Assembly: GCF_014212015.1 (NCBI RefSeq)
Contig: NZ_JACJVN010000022.1
Coordinates: 1 to 41,690, forward strand
Origin: Cohnella lubricantis
GTDB lineage: Bacteria; Bacillota; Bacilli; Paenibacillales; Paenibacillaceae
Reading direction: 5' to 3'
Length of the DNA stretch: 41,690 nt
The notes below the pieces were generated by a model that worked only from the letters and a program-made list of their open reading frames with translations, did not search any database and was not told the DNA's origin. Shown here one piece after another: positions 24,563-34,547 of the stretch. Made by a program: the position numbers and the translations under genes. Position 1 is the first letter of the stretch. Each line of letters opens with the position of its first letter.

Positions 24563-26293
24563 TTATTTCAACATTGTCTCGCTGCCATAAAGCGTTTCCC
24601 ATGCCGCTTTGCGCTCGTCGATAATCGCTTGACCGCCCGAGTTGAGGTAATCCTTCATACCCGCATCATATACAGCGTCAAACTTGTCAACCGGCGCTAC
24701 AACTGCTTGATCCAAGAAGGCATCGCGTTTCGCGGAAAGCGCTTGACCTTGACCTTCTTCAGCCTTGATCTCACCCGCTTTGGCATTTTTGCCTACGCGT
24801 CCATCATGAGTCGTAATCTGGTTTGCAACCTCAATGAGTCTAGCGTCAACCCCGTCATACCCGTTGGCAAGAGACTTGACGGTCAAATCCGGATCTCCGG
24901 TGTCAAGACCATTGCTTGTGATCGTGTAGTCGATATTTGCCGGTGAGTTCATAATATATTCGTCAGTAGCGGCAATCGTCTTGTAGGAACCGTCCGGCAT
25001 CTTTTCGTACGTTTTGCCTTCTTCGCCGAATTGCAGGTAAACCCGGTTATCAATCTTGGAGATCCAATCCAGATAGAACATCGAAGCTAGTGGTTCTTTG
25101 TTGGTAGCCGGGAAGAATATTTTGCGGTCAACAGGCGCCGACAAGAACTTCCGGTAAACCCCGGCATCGTTCGGGAACGGCTCAACCGCAATGTAATTTG
25201 CATCCGGACCGACAAGGTTATGAAGGTTTGCCGTAATGCCGTCAGCACCGTTGCGGTACGGATAATCCCAGTTGTGGATAAAGGCGCCGACAAAACCTGC
25301 TTTCATCAGATTATCTTCCGTTGCATCCCCGGCAGGATAGAGCGGGAAGTCTTTCCAAACCAGACCTTCGTTATACCATTTGTTCAACGTTCTGATGCCT
25401 TCTTTGTAATTCGGGTAAAGAAGATGACGATCGTCAAAGCCGTAAACGAAAAGGTCCTTGTCCGTAATATTGTCGGGTATAAAGGACGTTGTCAAATGAT
25501 CCGTACGCCAACCTACGTCATAGCTCGTGGAGAATGGAATCATCTTGTCCGCGTCATCGCCCAAGAGCGTGGAGGCGTTGTCCCTAAACGCGATGAGCAT
25601 GTCTTCGAATTCTTGCAGGTTCGTCGGCGCCTGGAGATTGAGCTTCTTCAACCAATCCTCGCGCACGAAAGTATTGATGCGGTTCAGCGTGTTCAAGCGA
25701 GCTTCCAAAGCCCACAGCGTTCCGGTGTTGGGATCTCTGTCCCAATTGATGTTATCTTCGGTGAGATACCCCCACAGGTTCGGCAGAAGATCTTTGTAAT
25801 CGTCGACCAACGGTGCCAGATCCGTGACGCCGCCCATGTTGGCGTAGGTTTGGATGGTCGGATACGAATAGGTGACAGCGACATCCGGCGCTTGACCCGC
25901 GGCCAGAAGGTTGTTAATGACATCGCCTTCCGTCCAGCGCGGAACCGGAACGAAAGTCACTTCTACGTTATGATCGCGCAGCATTCCGTCTTTGATGAAC
26001 TGCGTATAGACGTTGTCTTCGGGTTTGGTTCCCCCGGTATTGCCTCGATCGTAAATCTCTACCGTGATTTTACGAGTCTCCTTGAATCTGAGATTGGAAT
26101 CAAGGCCCAGCTCTTCGAGTTTGGCATCGGCTGCGTTGGCAGAAGGAGATGCGGACGATTGTTCGGATGCCGGTGGAGCCGATGAGTTGGACGGGCTTGC
26201 AGACTCATTGTTGTTGCTGTTTGTACATCCCGCAAACGCCAAAGCGAAGACGGAACATAGCGACACGATGGTCAAAAACCTGGTTAAACGCAT
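24563..26293 (-). CDS. lplA: extracellular solute-binding lipoprotein (LplA family), aldouronate uptake
   Basis: 576 aa. Lipoprotein signal: MRLTRF, hydrophobic stretch, lipobox FAGC with Cys23, then an Asn/Ser-rich linker. The mature part is the long cluster of substrate-binding proteins paired with LplB/YtcP permeases (KFRETRKITVEIYDRGN, NNLLAAGQAPDVAV, TGTLWALEARLN). It should capture oligosaccharides, by context methylglucuronoxylo-oligosaccharides, outside the membrane. GGAGG lies six bases before the ATG. It is the last gene of the operon, 81 bases after ytcP, the widest gap in the unit, perhaps allowing separate expression. Confidence 0.92.
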   Translation of the reverse strand: MRLTRFLTIVSLCSVFALAFAGCTNSNNNESASPSNSSAPPASEQSSASPSANAADAKLEELGLDSNLRFKETRKITVEIYDRGNTGGTKPEDNVYTQFIKDGMLRDHNVEVTFVPVPRWTEGDVINNLLAAGQAPDVAVTYSYPTIQTYANMGGVTDLAPLVDDYKDLLPNLWGYLTEDNINWDRDPNTGTLWALEARLNTLNRINTFVREDWLKKLNLQAPTNLQEFEDMLIAFRDNASTLLGDDADKMIPFSTSYDVGWRTDHLTTSFIPDNITDKDLFVYGFDDRHLLYPNYKEGIRTLNKWYNEGLVWKDFPLYPAGDATEDNLMKAGFVGAFIHNWDYPYRNGADGITANLHNLVGPDANYIAVEPFPNDAGVYRKFLSAPVDRKIFFPATNKEPLASMFYLDWISKIDNRVYLQFGEEGKTYEKMPDGSYKTIAATDEYIMNSPANIDYTITSNGLDTGDPDLTVKSLANGYDGVDARLIEVANQITTHDGRVGKNAKAGEIKAEEGQGQALSAKRDAFLDQAVVAPVDKFDAVYDAGMKDYLNSGGQAIIDERKAAWETLYGSETMLK

Positions 26294-26374
26294 GTAGATC
26301 CTCCTTTTTTTTGTTTAAGCCTGTTTCTCGATTTATAAAAATCGACTTTGTCGACTTTTACCGCGGGTAAGCCA

Positions 26375-27244
26375 TTAACCTTTTACGGCTCCGATCGTGA
26401 CGCCGGAAATAAAGTACCGCTGCAACCAAGGGTAAATGAGCAAAATCGGTACGGTTGCAAACACGACAGTTGCAGACTTAATGGATTCGGACAAGCCCGG
26501 GCTGGTAAAGCCCTCCTGCGTGGCCACCTCGACGGCGGTAATGCTATTGAGAATATTAAAGAGCAGCAATTGGATGGGATAGTAGGTTCTATCGCTCATG
26601 AACATCAACGCATCCGAGAACCCGTTCCAGCGGCCAACCGCATAGAATAGCGCCAGCGTTGCCAGCACGGGCATGGAAAGCGGCAAATAGACATTAACCA
26701 GGACTCTGAGAGGCCCCGCTCCGTCCAGTTCGGCGGATTCTTTGAGGCTCTCTGGTATGCCGAAGAAGAAGCTGCGCATGATGATGACATTGAATACGCT
26801 GATGCTGCCCGGCAAGATCAGAACCAAAGGATTATTCAGCAAATGCAACCCTTTCAGGAGCAAATAGGTCGGGATGATGCCTGCGTTGAAGTACATCGTA
26901 AAGAGAATGAGCGCCAAAATAAGTTTCTTGCCCTTCAGGTTGTCATAGATAAGCGGGTATGCGCACAGAATTGTCATGAACATACACCAAATCGTCGTGA
27001 TGACCGTCAGGATCGCTGTCCATGCTAACGACCATGTGACTTTGGAATCTCCGAGTACGGCTGTATAAGCTTTGAAATTCAAATCCACCGGCAAAAGCAA
27101 AACTTGATTCTTCACCAAGGCTTCCGCAGAACTTAAGGATCGTGCCAGAATGTTCAGCAACGGCAGGAGACAAGCCAGAATCACCAACACGCAAATGAAA
27201 ACGATGATCCAATCCCCTAATTTCGTGCTTTTTGATTTAACCAT
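26375..27244 (-). CDS. ytcP: carbohydrate ABC transporter permease (YtcP/LplC family)
   Basis: 289 aa, six transmembrane helices, binding-protein-dependent permease. The EAA loop that docks the ATPase is seen as ESAELDGAGPLRVLVNVYLPLSMP (about 190-213). C-terminus GVTIGAVKG is standard for the YtcP/LplC group. It pairs with LplB. No ATPase gene is present in the locus, as in other CUT1 systems using a shared MsmX-type ATPase. Start preceded by AGGGGG with about 11 bases; 15 bases separate it from lplB. Confidence 0.94.
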   Translation of the reverse strand: MVKSKSTKLGDWIIVFICVLVILACLLPLLNILARSLSSAEALVKNQVLLLPVDLNFKAYTAVLGDSKVTWSLAWTAILTVITTIWCMFMTILCAYPLIYDNLKGKKLILALILFTMYFNAGIIPTYLLLKGLHLLNNPLVLILPGSISVFNVIIMRSFFFGIPESLKESAELDGAGPLRVLVNVYLPLSMPVLATLALFYAVGRWNGFSDALMFMSDRTYYPIQLLLFNILNSITAVEVATQEGFTSPGLSESIKSATVVFATVPILLIYPWLQRYFISGVTIGAVKG

Positions 27245-27259
27245 AGATTTTACAACCCC

Positions 27260-28195
27260 CTACCAGATGCCGCGATCGCCGAATTTTTTGGCCAGGGCGT
27301 TTGCCCCGAACAAGAAAATGACGCCAACGACGGATTGGAACAAACCAACAGCAGTGGATAGTGAGAATTGCAAACCGCGAATGCCGTAGTTGTAGACGAA
27401 TACAGAGATTACGTTAGATACATCCGTCACCAGCTTGTTGCCAAGCGCATAAGGTCTGTCGAATTCGCTGCCCAGAATATGACCCAGGTTTAGAATGAGC
27501 AATACGATAATGGTGGAACGCAATCCCGGCAGCGTAATGTGCCAAATATTGCGCATGCGTCCCGCTCCGTCCACGGAAGCAGCCTCGTAAAGCTCCGGAT
27601 TAATCCCTGCAATCGCTGCCAAATAGAGAATGGTGCCCCAACCGACGCTCTTCCAGATGCCCAGCACGATATAGGTAATCACCCAATTCGTGGAGTCGTT
27701 CAGGAACGGAATGGATTCAAACCCCAAGCTGTTCAGCATGATATTGACGAGACCCGAGCTAGGCGCAAAAAGCTGAAGCGCCATGCCTGCCACGATGATC
27801 CATGACAAAAAGTGCGGCATATAGGCAACCGTCTGGGTGAACTTCTTAAACCGTTTGAAGGCGAGTTCGTTAAAGATGATGGCCAATATAATCGGTGCAG
27901 GGAAGCCGAATAACAAATCTAGAAAGTTAAGAAGAAGGGTGTTTCTCAGGGCGTAAAGGAAATCGCGATTGGAAAAGGCCTGGATAAAATATTCAAACCC
28001 GTGATTCGCTGCCCATTCCATCTCCATCGGGCTCTTGACGATGCTGTAATCTTTGAAAGCGATTTGAATGTAATTCATCGGGATGTAACGGAAAATGATA
28101 AAAAAGGATAACGGCAGGAGCAACATAGCATAGAGGACCCAGTAACGTTTCATATATCCGAGCGTTCTTCTTCTCACTGCAGCAGATGCCGACAT
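27260..28195 (-). CDS. lplB: carbohydrate ABC transporter permease (LplB/YteP family)
   Basis: 311 aa, six helices. The N-terminus YWVLYAMLLLPLSFFIIFRYIPM and the EAA loop YEAASVDGAGRMRNIWHITLPGL are diagnostic of LplB/YteP. It forms the heterodimeric membrane channel with YtcP. ATG at 28195 follows GAGGTG with five bases; the aguA stop is 13 bases upstream. Confidence 0.94.
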   Translation of the reverse strand: MSASAAVRRRTLGYMKRYWVLYAMLLLPLSFFIIFRYIPMNYIQIAFKDYSIVKSPMEMEWAANHGFEYFIQAFSNRDFLYALRNTLLLNFLDLLFGFPAPIILAIIFNELAFKRFKKFTQTVAYMPHFLSWIIVAGMALQLFAPSSGLVNIMLNSLGFESIPFLNDSTNWVITYIVLGIWKSVGWGTILYLAAIAGINPELYEAASVDGAGRMRNIWHITLPGLRSTIIVLLILNLGHILGSEFDRPYALGNKLVTDVSNVISVFVYNYGIRGLQFSLSTAVGLFQSVVGVIFLFGANALAKKFGDRGIW

Positions 28196-28208
28196 AACAT
28201 CACCTCGC

Positions 28209-30320
28209 CTAGTAGATTGTTCTGCCTTGCTCGTCCGCGATACCCGACTTGCGCAAGAAATAGCTGTTTATAACGTCCCGCCATTCCTTGGCATGCTTCG
28301 ATTGCTCTTGCAGACGACTCAGCACGCTCGCATAACGATCGCCGTCTATTCTGCCTTCCAAGCCGCGCCAGACGTCCACCAGTTTGTCCACCTGCTCGGC
28401 GCCTTCGAAATGCGTGTCGTATATGTGCTGTATGACGGTCTTGCCGGACTTCAATACATGCGTATAGGGAACGTGGTGGAAGAAAAGCAGCAGTTCGTCC
28501 GGACAGCTCTCGATCGACTCGAAGCGCGAGGCAACCTTATCGTGATACTGTCCCGTATAACCGGTACCCGACTTGACGGTCCGATCTACTCCGATACCGT
28601 GACAGTCGGCATAATGGTAAGTCCCCCACTTCGAATATTCATATCCGTCGACGTTCGGGCCGTAATGATGGCCCGGGTTGACCATCCAGCCGACTCCGAG
28701 CGGCGACGTGTAATTCTCGTAAATGGTCCAGGAATCGAGCAGCATGCGGCGAATCGTTGAGACGACGGCCGGGTCGTGTCCGAACGTGATCCGCGTCCAT
28801 TCGTCGGCAATCTGCTCCGCCGTCAGCTCCGGACGCCATACCAACCGGCCATATCCGTAGTAATTGGCTTGCGCCAGCAAGTGTCCGGTCCAATTGGCGT
28901 CGTCCCCGATATTGGATACGGCGGCGATTCCGCCAAGCGGCCGGCCGAACAGTTCTCCCGTCGCCGCTTTCGACACCGTCGAGCCTTCGCCTCGCGCATA
29001 GGTGTCGAAATCGAGGATTTCCTTCCATTGCGGAATCAGGAAGCATAGATGCTTCTGCTGCCCTGTATACTCCTGGGTAATTTGAAGCTCCAGCACCTGG
29101 TTCGTATGCCGCAATCCCCCGAACAGCGGGGAAGCGGGTTCCCGGACTTGGAAGTCCATCGGACCGTTCTTGATTTGAAGTATGACATTGTCTGCGAACT
29201 TGCCGTCGAGCGGGCGGAAATGGTCGAAAGCCGCCCGGGCCCGGTCCGTCTTCCGGTCGCGCCAGTCTTGCAGGCAGTCATACACGAAGCAGCGCCAGAC
29301 CACGATGCCGCCGTACGGACGCAGCGCCTCGGCGAGCATATTCGCTCCGTCCGCGTGGTCGCGTCCGTAGGTGAACGGCCCCGGCCGGAATTCCGAATCG
29401 GCTTTGACCAGGAAGCCGCCGAAGTCGGGAATATGCCGGTATACGTCGGCTGCCCGTTCCGCCCAGAATCGTCTCACCTCCGGGTCTAGCGGATCGGCCG
29501 TCGTCAGCCCGCCGTACTGGATCGGGCTGGCGAAGTTCACGCTCAAGTAAAGCCGGACGCCATAAGCTCTGAATATATCAGCCACGGCCGCCACCGAAGG
29601 CAGCAGCTCGGAGGTAATGAGGTTCGTTTCCGTCTCGTGCACGTTCACGTTATTAATGGCGATCGCGTTCAGTCCGACGGCCGCCATCATTCGCGCATAA
29701 TCATGAATGCGCTTACGATCTGTGACGATTTTCCCATCGCGGTAAAAAATCGAGCGCCCCGCGTATCCCCGTTCAACGCTGCCGTCCATATTGTCCCAGT
29801 GGTTAATCATCCGGAGTTTGGCGGCCGGCTTCTCGATGATGTTTAGCTCGTTTAGGTTCTGTCCAGTCTGCAGCAACCGAAGGAAGTGGAACGCCCCGTA
29901 CAGCGCGCCCCGGTCCGTATGGCCGGCAATCGCGACGAATGGCCGCCCCGGTTCCCCGGCAGTTCTCAGCACATAGCCTTCCTCTCCTAAAGCCTCCAGT
30001 TCAGCCGCTTCGACTACACCATGAAGTTTGGAGGAATTGCCGGCGCAGAGCAGCACGCATCGACCGTGATCGGCGGTCCCGCCTGCCAGAGGCATTCGAC
30101 CCAGCATCGATCCGATGCCGCCGACAAGTTCCTCGCAAGCTTTCGCCAGCAGAGGGGACGGTGCGGAAGCTTCTACGACTATCGATCGACACCAAGAGGC
30201 ATACTTTTCCGCTATTTCGGGATCCATCGGCGCATATCGCAGCCATGCTTTGTACGCTTCTTCCACTTCCTCCCCTTTTTGGCGAGTCGGCTCACGGACG
30301 ATCTTGTTGTCATTTTCCAA
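28209..30320 (-). CDS. aguA: alpha-glucuronidase, GH67
   Basis: 703 aa from a TTG at 30320, chosen because GGAGG (30329-30333) sits exactly eight bases upstream; the longer frame's TTG at 30335 overlaps that site. GH67 landmarks: [22 protein letters not shown], the acid-glutamate loop ADSEFRPGP, and [18 protein letters not shown] with the catalytic Asp and Glu pair. The enzyme removes 4-O-methylglucuronate from the non-reducing-end xylose of short aldouronates. No signal peptide, so it is intracellular and acts after uptake by the transporter encoded downstream. It is the first gene of the operon; its promoter carries a cre site. Confidence 0.96.
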   Translation of the reverse strand: MENDNKIVREPTRQKGEEVEEAYKAWLRYAPMDPEIAEKYASWCRSIVVEASAPSPLLAKACEELVGGIGSMLGRMPLAGGTADHGRCVLLCAGNSSKLHGVVEAAELEALGEEGYVLRTAGEPGRPFVAIAGHTDRGALYGAFHFLRLLQTGQNLNELNIIEKPAAKLRMINHWDNMDGSVERGYAGRSIFYRDGKIVTDRKRIHDYARMMAAVGLNAIAINNVNVHETETNLITSELLPSVAAVADIFRAYGVRLYLSVNFASPIQYGGLTTADPLDPEVRRFWAERAADVYRHIPDFGGFLVKADSEFRPGPFTYGRDHADGANMLAEALRPYGGIVVWRCFVYDCLQDWRDRKTDRARAAFDHFRPLDGKFADNVILQIKNGPMDFQVREPASPLFGGLRHTNQVLELQITQEYTGQQKHLCFLIPQWKEILDFDTYARGEGSTVSKAATGELFGRPLGGIAAVSNIGDDANWTGHLLAQANYYGYGRLVWRPELTAEQIADEWTRITFGHDPAVVSTIRRMLLDSWTIYENYTSPLGVGWMVNPGHHYGPNVDGYEYSKWGTYHYADCHGIGVDRTVKSGTGYTGQYHDKVASRFESIESCPDELLLFFHHVPYTHVLKSGKTVIQHIYDTHFEGAEQVDKLVDVWRGLEGRIDGDRYASVLSRLQEQSKHAKEWRDVINSYFLRKSGIADEQGRTIY

Positions 30321-30447
30321 TTCGTATTCCTCCAATTAGGACTTGCAACTACTTAATCACTTTGGCGAAGCCAATCGTTTCGGTTCCTTGCGTTTTGTTG
30401 CGCGGTATAAGGCATCTTGCCGAAAATTATACGATCTATCTGTTTGA

Positions 30448-30477
30448 ATTATAAAATTTAAGCGTTTTCATTATCAA
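30448..30477 (-). promoter_or_regulatory. aguA operon promoter with cre inside the spacer
   Basis: On the minus strand TTGATA (30472-30477), 18 bases, TATAAT (30448-30453). TGAAAACGCTTAAA (30457-30470), one mismatch from the cre consensus TGWAANCGNTNWCA, lies wholly inside the spacer. CcpA bound here would exclude RNA polymerase. The leader to the TTG at 30320 is about 120 bases. The divergent AraC gene at 30583 shares this intergenic region. Confidence 0.75.
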
Positions 30478-30582
30478 TAGACCAACTAGATATTTTTTGT
30501 AATTATTAAATATTCACATTTATTTATCAGGGCTCCGGTGATAAGATGAAACCAGTTTAAACGATTCAAGGCGGTGAACCCC

Positions 30583-31383
30583 ATGGAGACGGATTTCGAC
30601 CAGTTGCAGGACCTGTTCCCCGATATCGTATTTTTCGTGGACAGAAGGTGTTTTCCCAATTGGGAAATCATCGAGCAGACGATCGATTTTCACGATCTGA
30701 CATTCGTCGTCGGCGGGAAAACCAATTACTTCGTGGACGGCGTCCAATACACGATCGAAGCCGGCGACGTCATTTACATTCCCGTAGGCAGCGTGCGCCA
30801 GGCGCATACGTTTAAGCAGAGCCCCGCGCATTCCTACGCATTCAATTTCAAATGGCTGCCGAACAGCCGCACGGACCCGCTCCCGCTGCAGACCGTGACG
30901 AAGAACGTCATCACCAGCGAACTGATCGGGTATCTCAAGCAGTACTCGCACATCTGGATGAGCAAACAGCCGGGCTATGTCATGCAAGCCAGAGCCTTGT
31001 TCATGCTCATCATCCATCGGCTGATAACGATCACAAGCCGCAATTCCGCCCTCATCAAGGCCGACCACCGGGTCAATCAAGTGATCTCGTTCGTCGCGGA
31101 GCATTATCCCGAGGAACTGGATTTATCCCGCATGGCGCAAATCGTCAATCTTCATCCGGTCTACCTGGGGAAATTGTTCAAACAATACATGGGCTATTCG
31201 TTTAAGGAATATTTGAACATGATTCGCGTCAACCATGCGGAAATGCTGCTGTCCACCGGGGGGTTCTCCGTCTCCCAGGTGGCCGAAAGATGCGGCTTCC
31301 GCGACATTTCGTATTTCAGCAACGTCTTCAAATCGGTCAAAGGCTATCCTCCTTCCACCGTCTTCAAATGCCAAAGCGGTTGA
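30583..31383 (+). CDS. AraC family transcriptional regulator
   Basis: 266 aa from the ATG at 30583 (AGGCGGTG six bases upstream); a GTG at 30574 overlaps that site. N-terminal cupin-type ligand domain (about 25-110: LTFVVGGKTNYFVDG, YTIEAGDVIYIPVGSVRQ); C-terminal double helix-turn-helix about 165-262 (DLSRMAQIVNLHPVYLGKLFKQYMGYSFKEYLN, VSQVAERCGFRDISYFSNVFKSVKGYPPS). Divergent from the aguA operon, it is the likely aldouronate- or xylose-responsive activator of that operon. Region 31384-31676 holds no gene apart from a hairpin. Confidence 0.93.
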   Translation: METDFDQLQDLFPDIVFFVDRRCFPNWEIIEQTIDFHDLTFVVGGKTNYFVDGVQYTIEAGDVIYIPVGSVRQAHTFKQSPAHSYAFNFKWLPNSRTDPLPLQTVTKNVITSELIGYLKQYSHIWMSKQPGYVMQARALFMLIIHRLITITSRNSALIKADHRVNQVISFVAEHYPEELDLSRMAQIVNLHPVYLGKLFKQYMGYSFKEYLNMIRVNHAEMLLSTGGFSVSQVAERCGFRDISYFSNVFKSVKGYPPSTVFKCQSG

Positions 31384-31602
31384 GCCTTGCCCCGCACCCC
31401 CATAAAGGGACTCCTGTCGATGAGCCGTGAACGTACGTTCAGCATCCAAGAGACTCGCGGACGACGGGGCTGGTGTAACAATATGGTTTGAGCCAATTGC
31501 ATAAACAAGTGATTTGATGCAGTCATTTGGTACGACAACCATTATCGGAGTAAATACTTCTGCCAACTTCTTGTTTGCAAGCTGTTGAACGGAACGCGCA
31601 AA

Positions 31603-31646
31603 GAGGGCTGCAACAGGTCACAAGCTTATAACCTGTCACAGCCCTC
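31603..31646. terminator. hairpin between AraC gene and sulfurtransferase gene
   Basis: GAGGGCTG-CA-ACAGGT pairs with ACCTGT-CA-CAGCCCTC around a 12-base loop; minus-strand reading continues CTCTTTG. It probably ends the converging sulfurtransferase transcript, but the T run is short. Confidence 0.6.
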
Positions 31647-31676
31647 CAACCCGCGTCCGACGCGACCTCTCAGCTC

Positions 31677-32519
31677 TTACTCTTCTCCCGTCGCCACCGG
31701 ATTCTCGTCGTACGAGATCCAATCGCTCCAGCTGCCCGCATACAGCTTCACGTTCTCGAAGCCGGCCTCGCTCAGCGCGAGCACGTTCGGCGTGGCGGTG
31801 ACGCCGGATCCGCAGTAGACGACGATCTCGCGGTCCTTCGGCAGATCGCCGAAATGCGACGCCAGCGCGTCCTCGTCCTTGAAGCGGCCCTGCTCGTCCA
31901 GCACGCCCTTCCAGAACTTGTTCCGCGCGCCGGGGATATGGCCCGCCTTCTTGTCGAGCGGCTCCGCCTCGCCGCGATAGCGCGGGGCTTCGCGCGAATC
32001 AACGAGCACCCAGCGGTCCGTGCCGAGCGATTCGCGCACCTCGTCGACCTCGACGAGCAGGTTGTGCTGCACGGTCGCGACGAACGGCGCGGGCACGATT
32101 ACGCGCTGCTCGGCGCTGACCGGGAAGCCCGCCTGCTGCCACGCGGAGAAGCCCTCGTCCATGACGAACACCTGCTCATGGCCGAGATAGCGCAGCAGCC
32201 ACCACAGGCGCGAGGCCATCGCTCCGCCTTGGTCATCGTAGCAGACGACGCGCGAGCCGTTGCCGATGCCTGCGCGGCTGAAGCGAGCCGCCAGCTCCGC
32301 CGCGTCCGGCAGCGGATGGCGGCCGCCGTGCTCGCCGACCGGTGCGGACAAGTCCCGCTCCAGATCGAGATAAACCGCTCCTGGAATGTGCGACTCCTCG
32401 TAAGCAAGCCTGCCCGCCTCTTGGTTGCCGCCGCCCAGAACGAATCGGCAGTCGACGATGACCAGATCAGGCTCGTACATGCGGGCCAGCAGCCACTTCA
32501 TGGATACGACGTGCTTCAC
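31677..32519 (-). CDS. sulfurtransferase (3-mercaptopyruvate/thiosulfate, two rhodanese domains)
   Basis: About 280 aa. Two rhodanese domains: inactive N-terminal (VIVDCRFVLGG ... HIPGAVYLDLERDLS) and active C-terminal (VLVDSRE ... GHIPGARNKFW). The active loop is YCGSGVTA; this CGSGVT form is typical of 3-mercaptopyruvate sulfurtransferases rather than CRKGVT thiosulfate enzymes. Cytoplasmic sulfur transfer from mercaptopyruvate or thiosulfate to a thiol or cyanide. The frame is open from an ATG at 32528, but AGAGGAG directly abuts it; the GTG at 32519 is nine bases from that site and is preferred. Monocistronic. Confidence 0.93.
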   Translation of the reverse strand: MKHVVSMKWLLARMYEPDLVIVDCRFVLGGGNQEAGRLAYEESHIPGAVYLDLERDLSAPVGEHGGRHPLPDAAELAARFSRAGIGNGSRVVCYDDQGGAMASRLWWLLRYLGHEQVFVMDEGFSAWQQAGFPVSAEQRVIVPAPFVATVQHNLLVEVDEVRESLGTDRWVLVDSREAPRYRGEAEPLDKKAGHIPGARNKFWKGVLDEQGRFKDEDALASHFGDLPKDREIVVYCGSGVTATPNVLALSEAGFENVKLYAGSWSDWISYDENPVATGEE

Positions 32520-32617
32520 AATCCCCATCTCCTCTATCGATACAAGATTAGTTCATCACCCAGCGTTCAATCCCAATGCTCAGATCGCAGCTATACACAC
32601 TTCCGTCACAACAGCGC

Positions 32618-33868
32618 CTATTCCGTCACCACGCGCGCGTCCGTCCTGCTCTGACGCCGGGTCAAAGCCGCAGCAACCGCCATCGCGACGAACAACAGCA
32701 CCGCAACAAGGGTGAAAAACCACCGAGTCGCAGCCGCATCATATTGATCGAGGCACCAGCCGGTCATCTTCGGCAGAATCGCCCCGCCGAGCAGTCCGCT
32801 CGCGATCAGAATGCTGGTCGTCCGCTCCGTCACGCCGGGAACGGCGCGGTTGGCGAAGACGAGCGCGACAGCGAACATGCCCGACAGGAACAGCCCCAAG
32901 AAGAACGTCAGCACGAACATCGCCGTCGTTCCCCCTGTCAGGCTCATTAGCAAGAAGATGACGGCTCCTATCGCACAAGTGCTAAGCAAATAGCTGGCGC
33001 CGCCGATGCGGTCAGCCACGTTGCCAGCCACGAGACGGCCAATCGTCATCGCGCCCCAGAACAAGCCGGCCGCAAGCGTCGCCGTCGCATCGGAGATGCC
33101 ATCCGACTGCACGAGCAGCGACGGCAGATAATGAACGAAGCTCATCTCCATCCCCACATAGACGAAGAAGAAGAACGCGCAGATGATCAGCACGCCCCAA
33201 GCCCCGCCCTTCTTCAGCGAAGCCGAGGACGCGCCAGCCGAACCGTGGCCGCCGGACATTGCCCCAGGCCCAGACCCAGGTCCCGCGCCATGAGGCGCAG
33301 CCCCGCTGTCCGCCATGCCGCTGCCAATCCTGGCCGGCCAATACCGTACCCACAGCGCCAGCGTGATAACGGCGAGCAGCCCGACGACGGCGAACGCCAG
33401 CCGCCACTGCCCGGCGCCAATTAATGCGGCGCCCGCGAACGGGATGATCAGCGCGCCGATGCCGAAGCACGTCTCCACGCGGCCCATAGCCGTGTTGGCC
33501 CGCTCTCCTGCGCCCGCGATGACGAGCGAGCCGACGAGCGTCTCGATCGTGCCGAAGCCGAAGCCTGTGAGCGGCCCGATCGCCAGCATCACGCCCCACG
33601 GCGGCAGAGCCGTGTAAGCCAGCTCCGCGGCGGCCATCAGGCCGATCGCGAAGAGAAGCAGCTTTTTTCGACCGACACGACGAATAAGCCAAGGCGCGGA
33701 CAACGTGCCGACCAGCCCGCCAAGGAATTGGTTCATCACCAGCTGACCGCCGTCGCTATATCGAACGCCGTATGCATGAATCATCGGCTCGAGCACTGCG
33801 CCCACGGCGAGCTCGCCCAATCCGATCGTCAGATAAGCCATACATCCAAGCAATATCAATCGAGACAA
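32618..33868 (-). CDS. MFS transporter
   Basis: 416 aa, twelve predicted helices. NQFLGGLVGTLSAPWLIRRVGRKKLL near residues 46-71 is the MFS loop 2-3 motif. The central cytoplasmic loop (about 182-217) is a Gly/Ala/Ser/His-rich low-complexity linker, unusually flexible. The general look is of the FucP/GlcP-like sugar or of drug exporters; substrate not assignable. TTG start at 33868, with GAGGGG about 12 bases upstream, a long spacing. Confidence 0.88.
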   Translation of the reverse strand: MSRLILLGCMAYLTIGLGELAVGAVLEPMIHAYGVRYSDGGQLVMNQFLGGLVGTLSAPWLIRRVGRKKLLLFAIGLMAAAELAYTALPPWGVMLAIGPLTGFGFGTIETLVGSLVIAGAGERANTAMGRVETCFGIGALIIPFAGAALIGAGQWRLAFAVVGLLAVITLALWVRYWPARIGSGMADSGAAPHGAGPGSGPGAMSGGHGSAGASSASLKKGGAWGVLIICAFFFFVYVGMEMSFVHYLPSLLVQSDGISDATATLAAGLFWGAMTIGRLVAGNVADRIGGASYLLSTCAIGAVIFLLMSLTGGTTAMFVLTFFLGLFLSGMFAVALVFANRAVPGVTERTTSILIASGLLGGAILPKMTGWCLDQYDAAATRWFFTLVAVLLFVAMAVAAALTRRQSRTDARVVTE

Positions 33869-34014
33869 AGTGCGTATAGTCCCCTCTCTAAGTACACCTG
33901 CTGCCTATTTTTTGCAATCCGGTTTATTATACCACGAACCCTGTTTTGTGATATCGTTTGATCAAGAAGCGATTGTGCATCGGCTGCTTAGAGGAGAGGA
34001 GGCATTCATTCCAG

Positions 34015-34536
34015 ATGGAACAGAAGCAGATACAGGAGAAGCCCCGGGCGCAGAAGGCTCTGCCGGAATTCCGCATCGGCCCCATGACCGAAGAGGATGC
34101 GGCCCGGATCTGCGACTGGCGGTATCCGCCGCCGTACGACAAATACCGCTGGCCTTCATGGGAGCGCATGAAGTTTGAAGAGCGCGAGTTCGGCGATCCC
34201 GATATCCGGGAACGCCAATACGCCTCCGTACGAGACGGAGGCGGAGAGTTGATCGGCTATGTGCAGTTCTTCCCGATGGCAGGCGTCGTGCGCCTCGGCC
34301 TCGGGCTGCGGCCGGACTGCTGCGGCCTTGGCTGGGGCCCCGCCTTCGCATCCGCGACAGCGGCGGAAGCCGCGCGCCGCGCGCCCGGAGCGGAGATCGA
34401 CCTGGAGGTCGAGTCGTGGAACCGGCGCGCGATCCGTGCCTACGAGAAGGCCGGCTTCGCCGCGACCGACCGTTACGACCGCCAGTCGGCGCACGGCATC
34501 GTCTCGATCCTGTGCATGGTATATATGCCGCGATAA
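34015..34536 (+). CDS. GNAT family N-acetyltransferase
   Basis: 173 aa from the ATG at 34015; GGAGAGGAGG lies about 12 bases upstream, and an earlier TTG at 33958 has no site. Motifs: RIGPMTEEDAARICDWRY, LIGYVQFFP, VRLGLGLRPDCCGLGWG (acetyl-CoA loop), LEVESWNRRAIRAYEKAGF. A single-domain acetyltransferase of unknown substrate, flanked by converging zinc-ribbon gene. Confidence 0.88.
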   Translation: MEQKQIQEKPRAQKALPEFRIGPMTEEDAARICDWRYPPPYDKYRWPSWERMKFEEREFGDPDIRERQYASVRDGGGELIGYVQFFPMAGVVRLGLGLRPDCCGLGWGPAFASATAAEAARRAPGAEIDLEVESWNRRAIRAYEKAGFAATDRYDRQSAHGIVSILCMVYMPR

Positions 34537-34547
34537 TACCCCTATTT

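Noticed and set aside
25220-26185. 321-residue plus-strand frame opposite lplA
   Set aside because: No ribosome binding site or motif; the opposite strand encodes an obvious binding protein.
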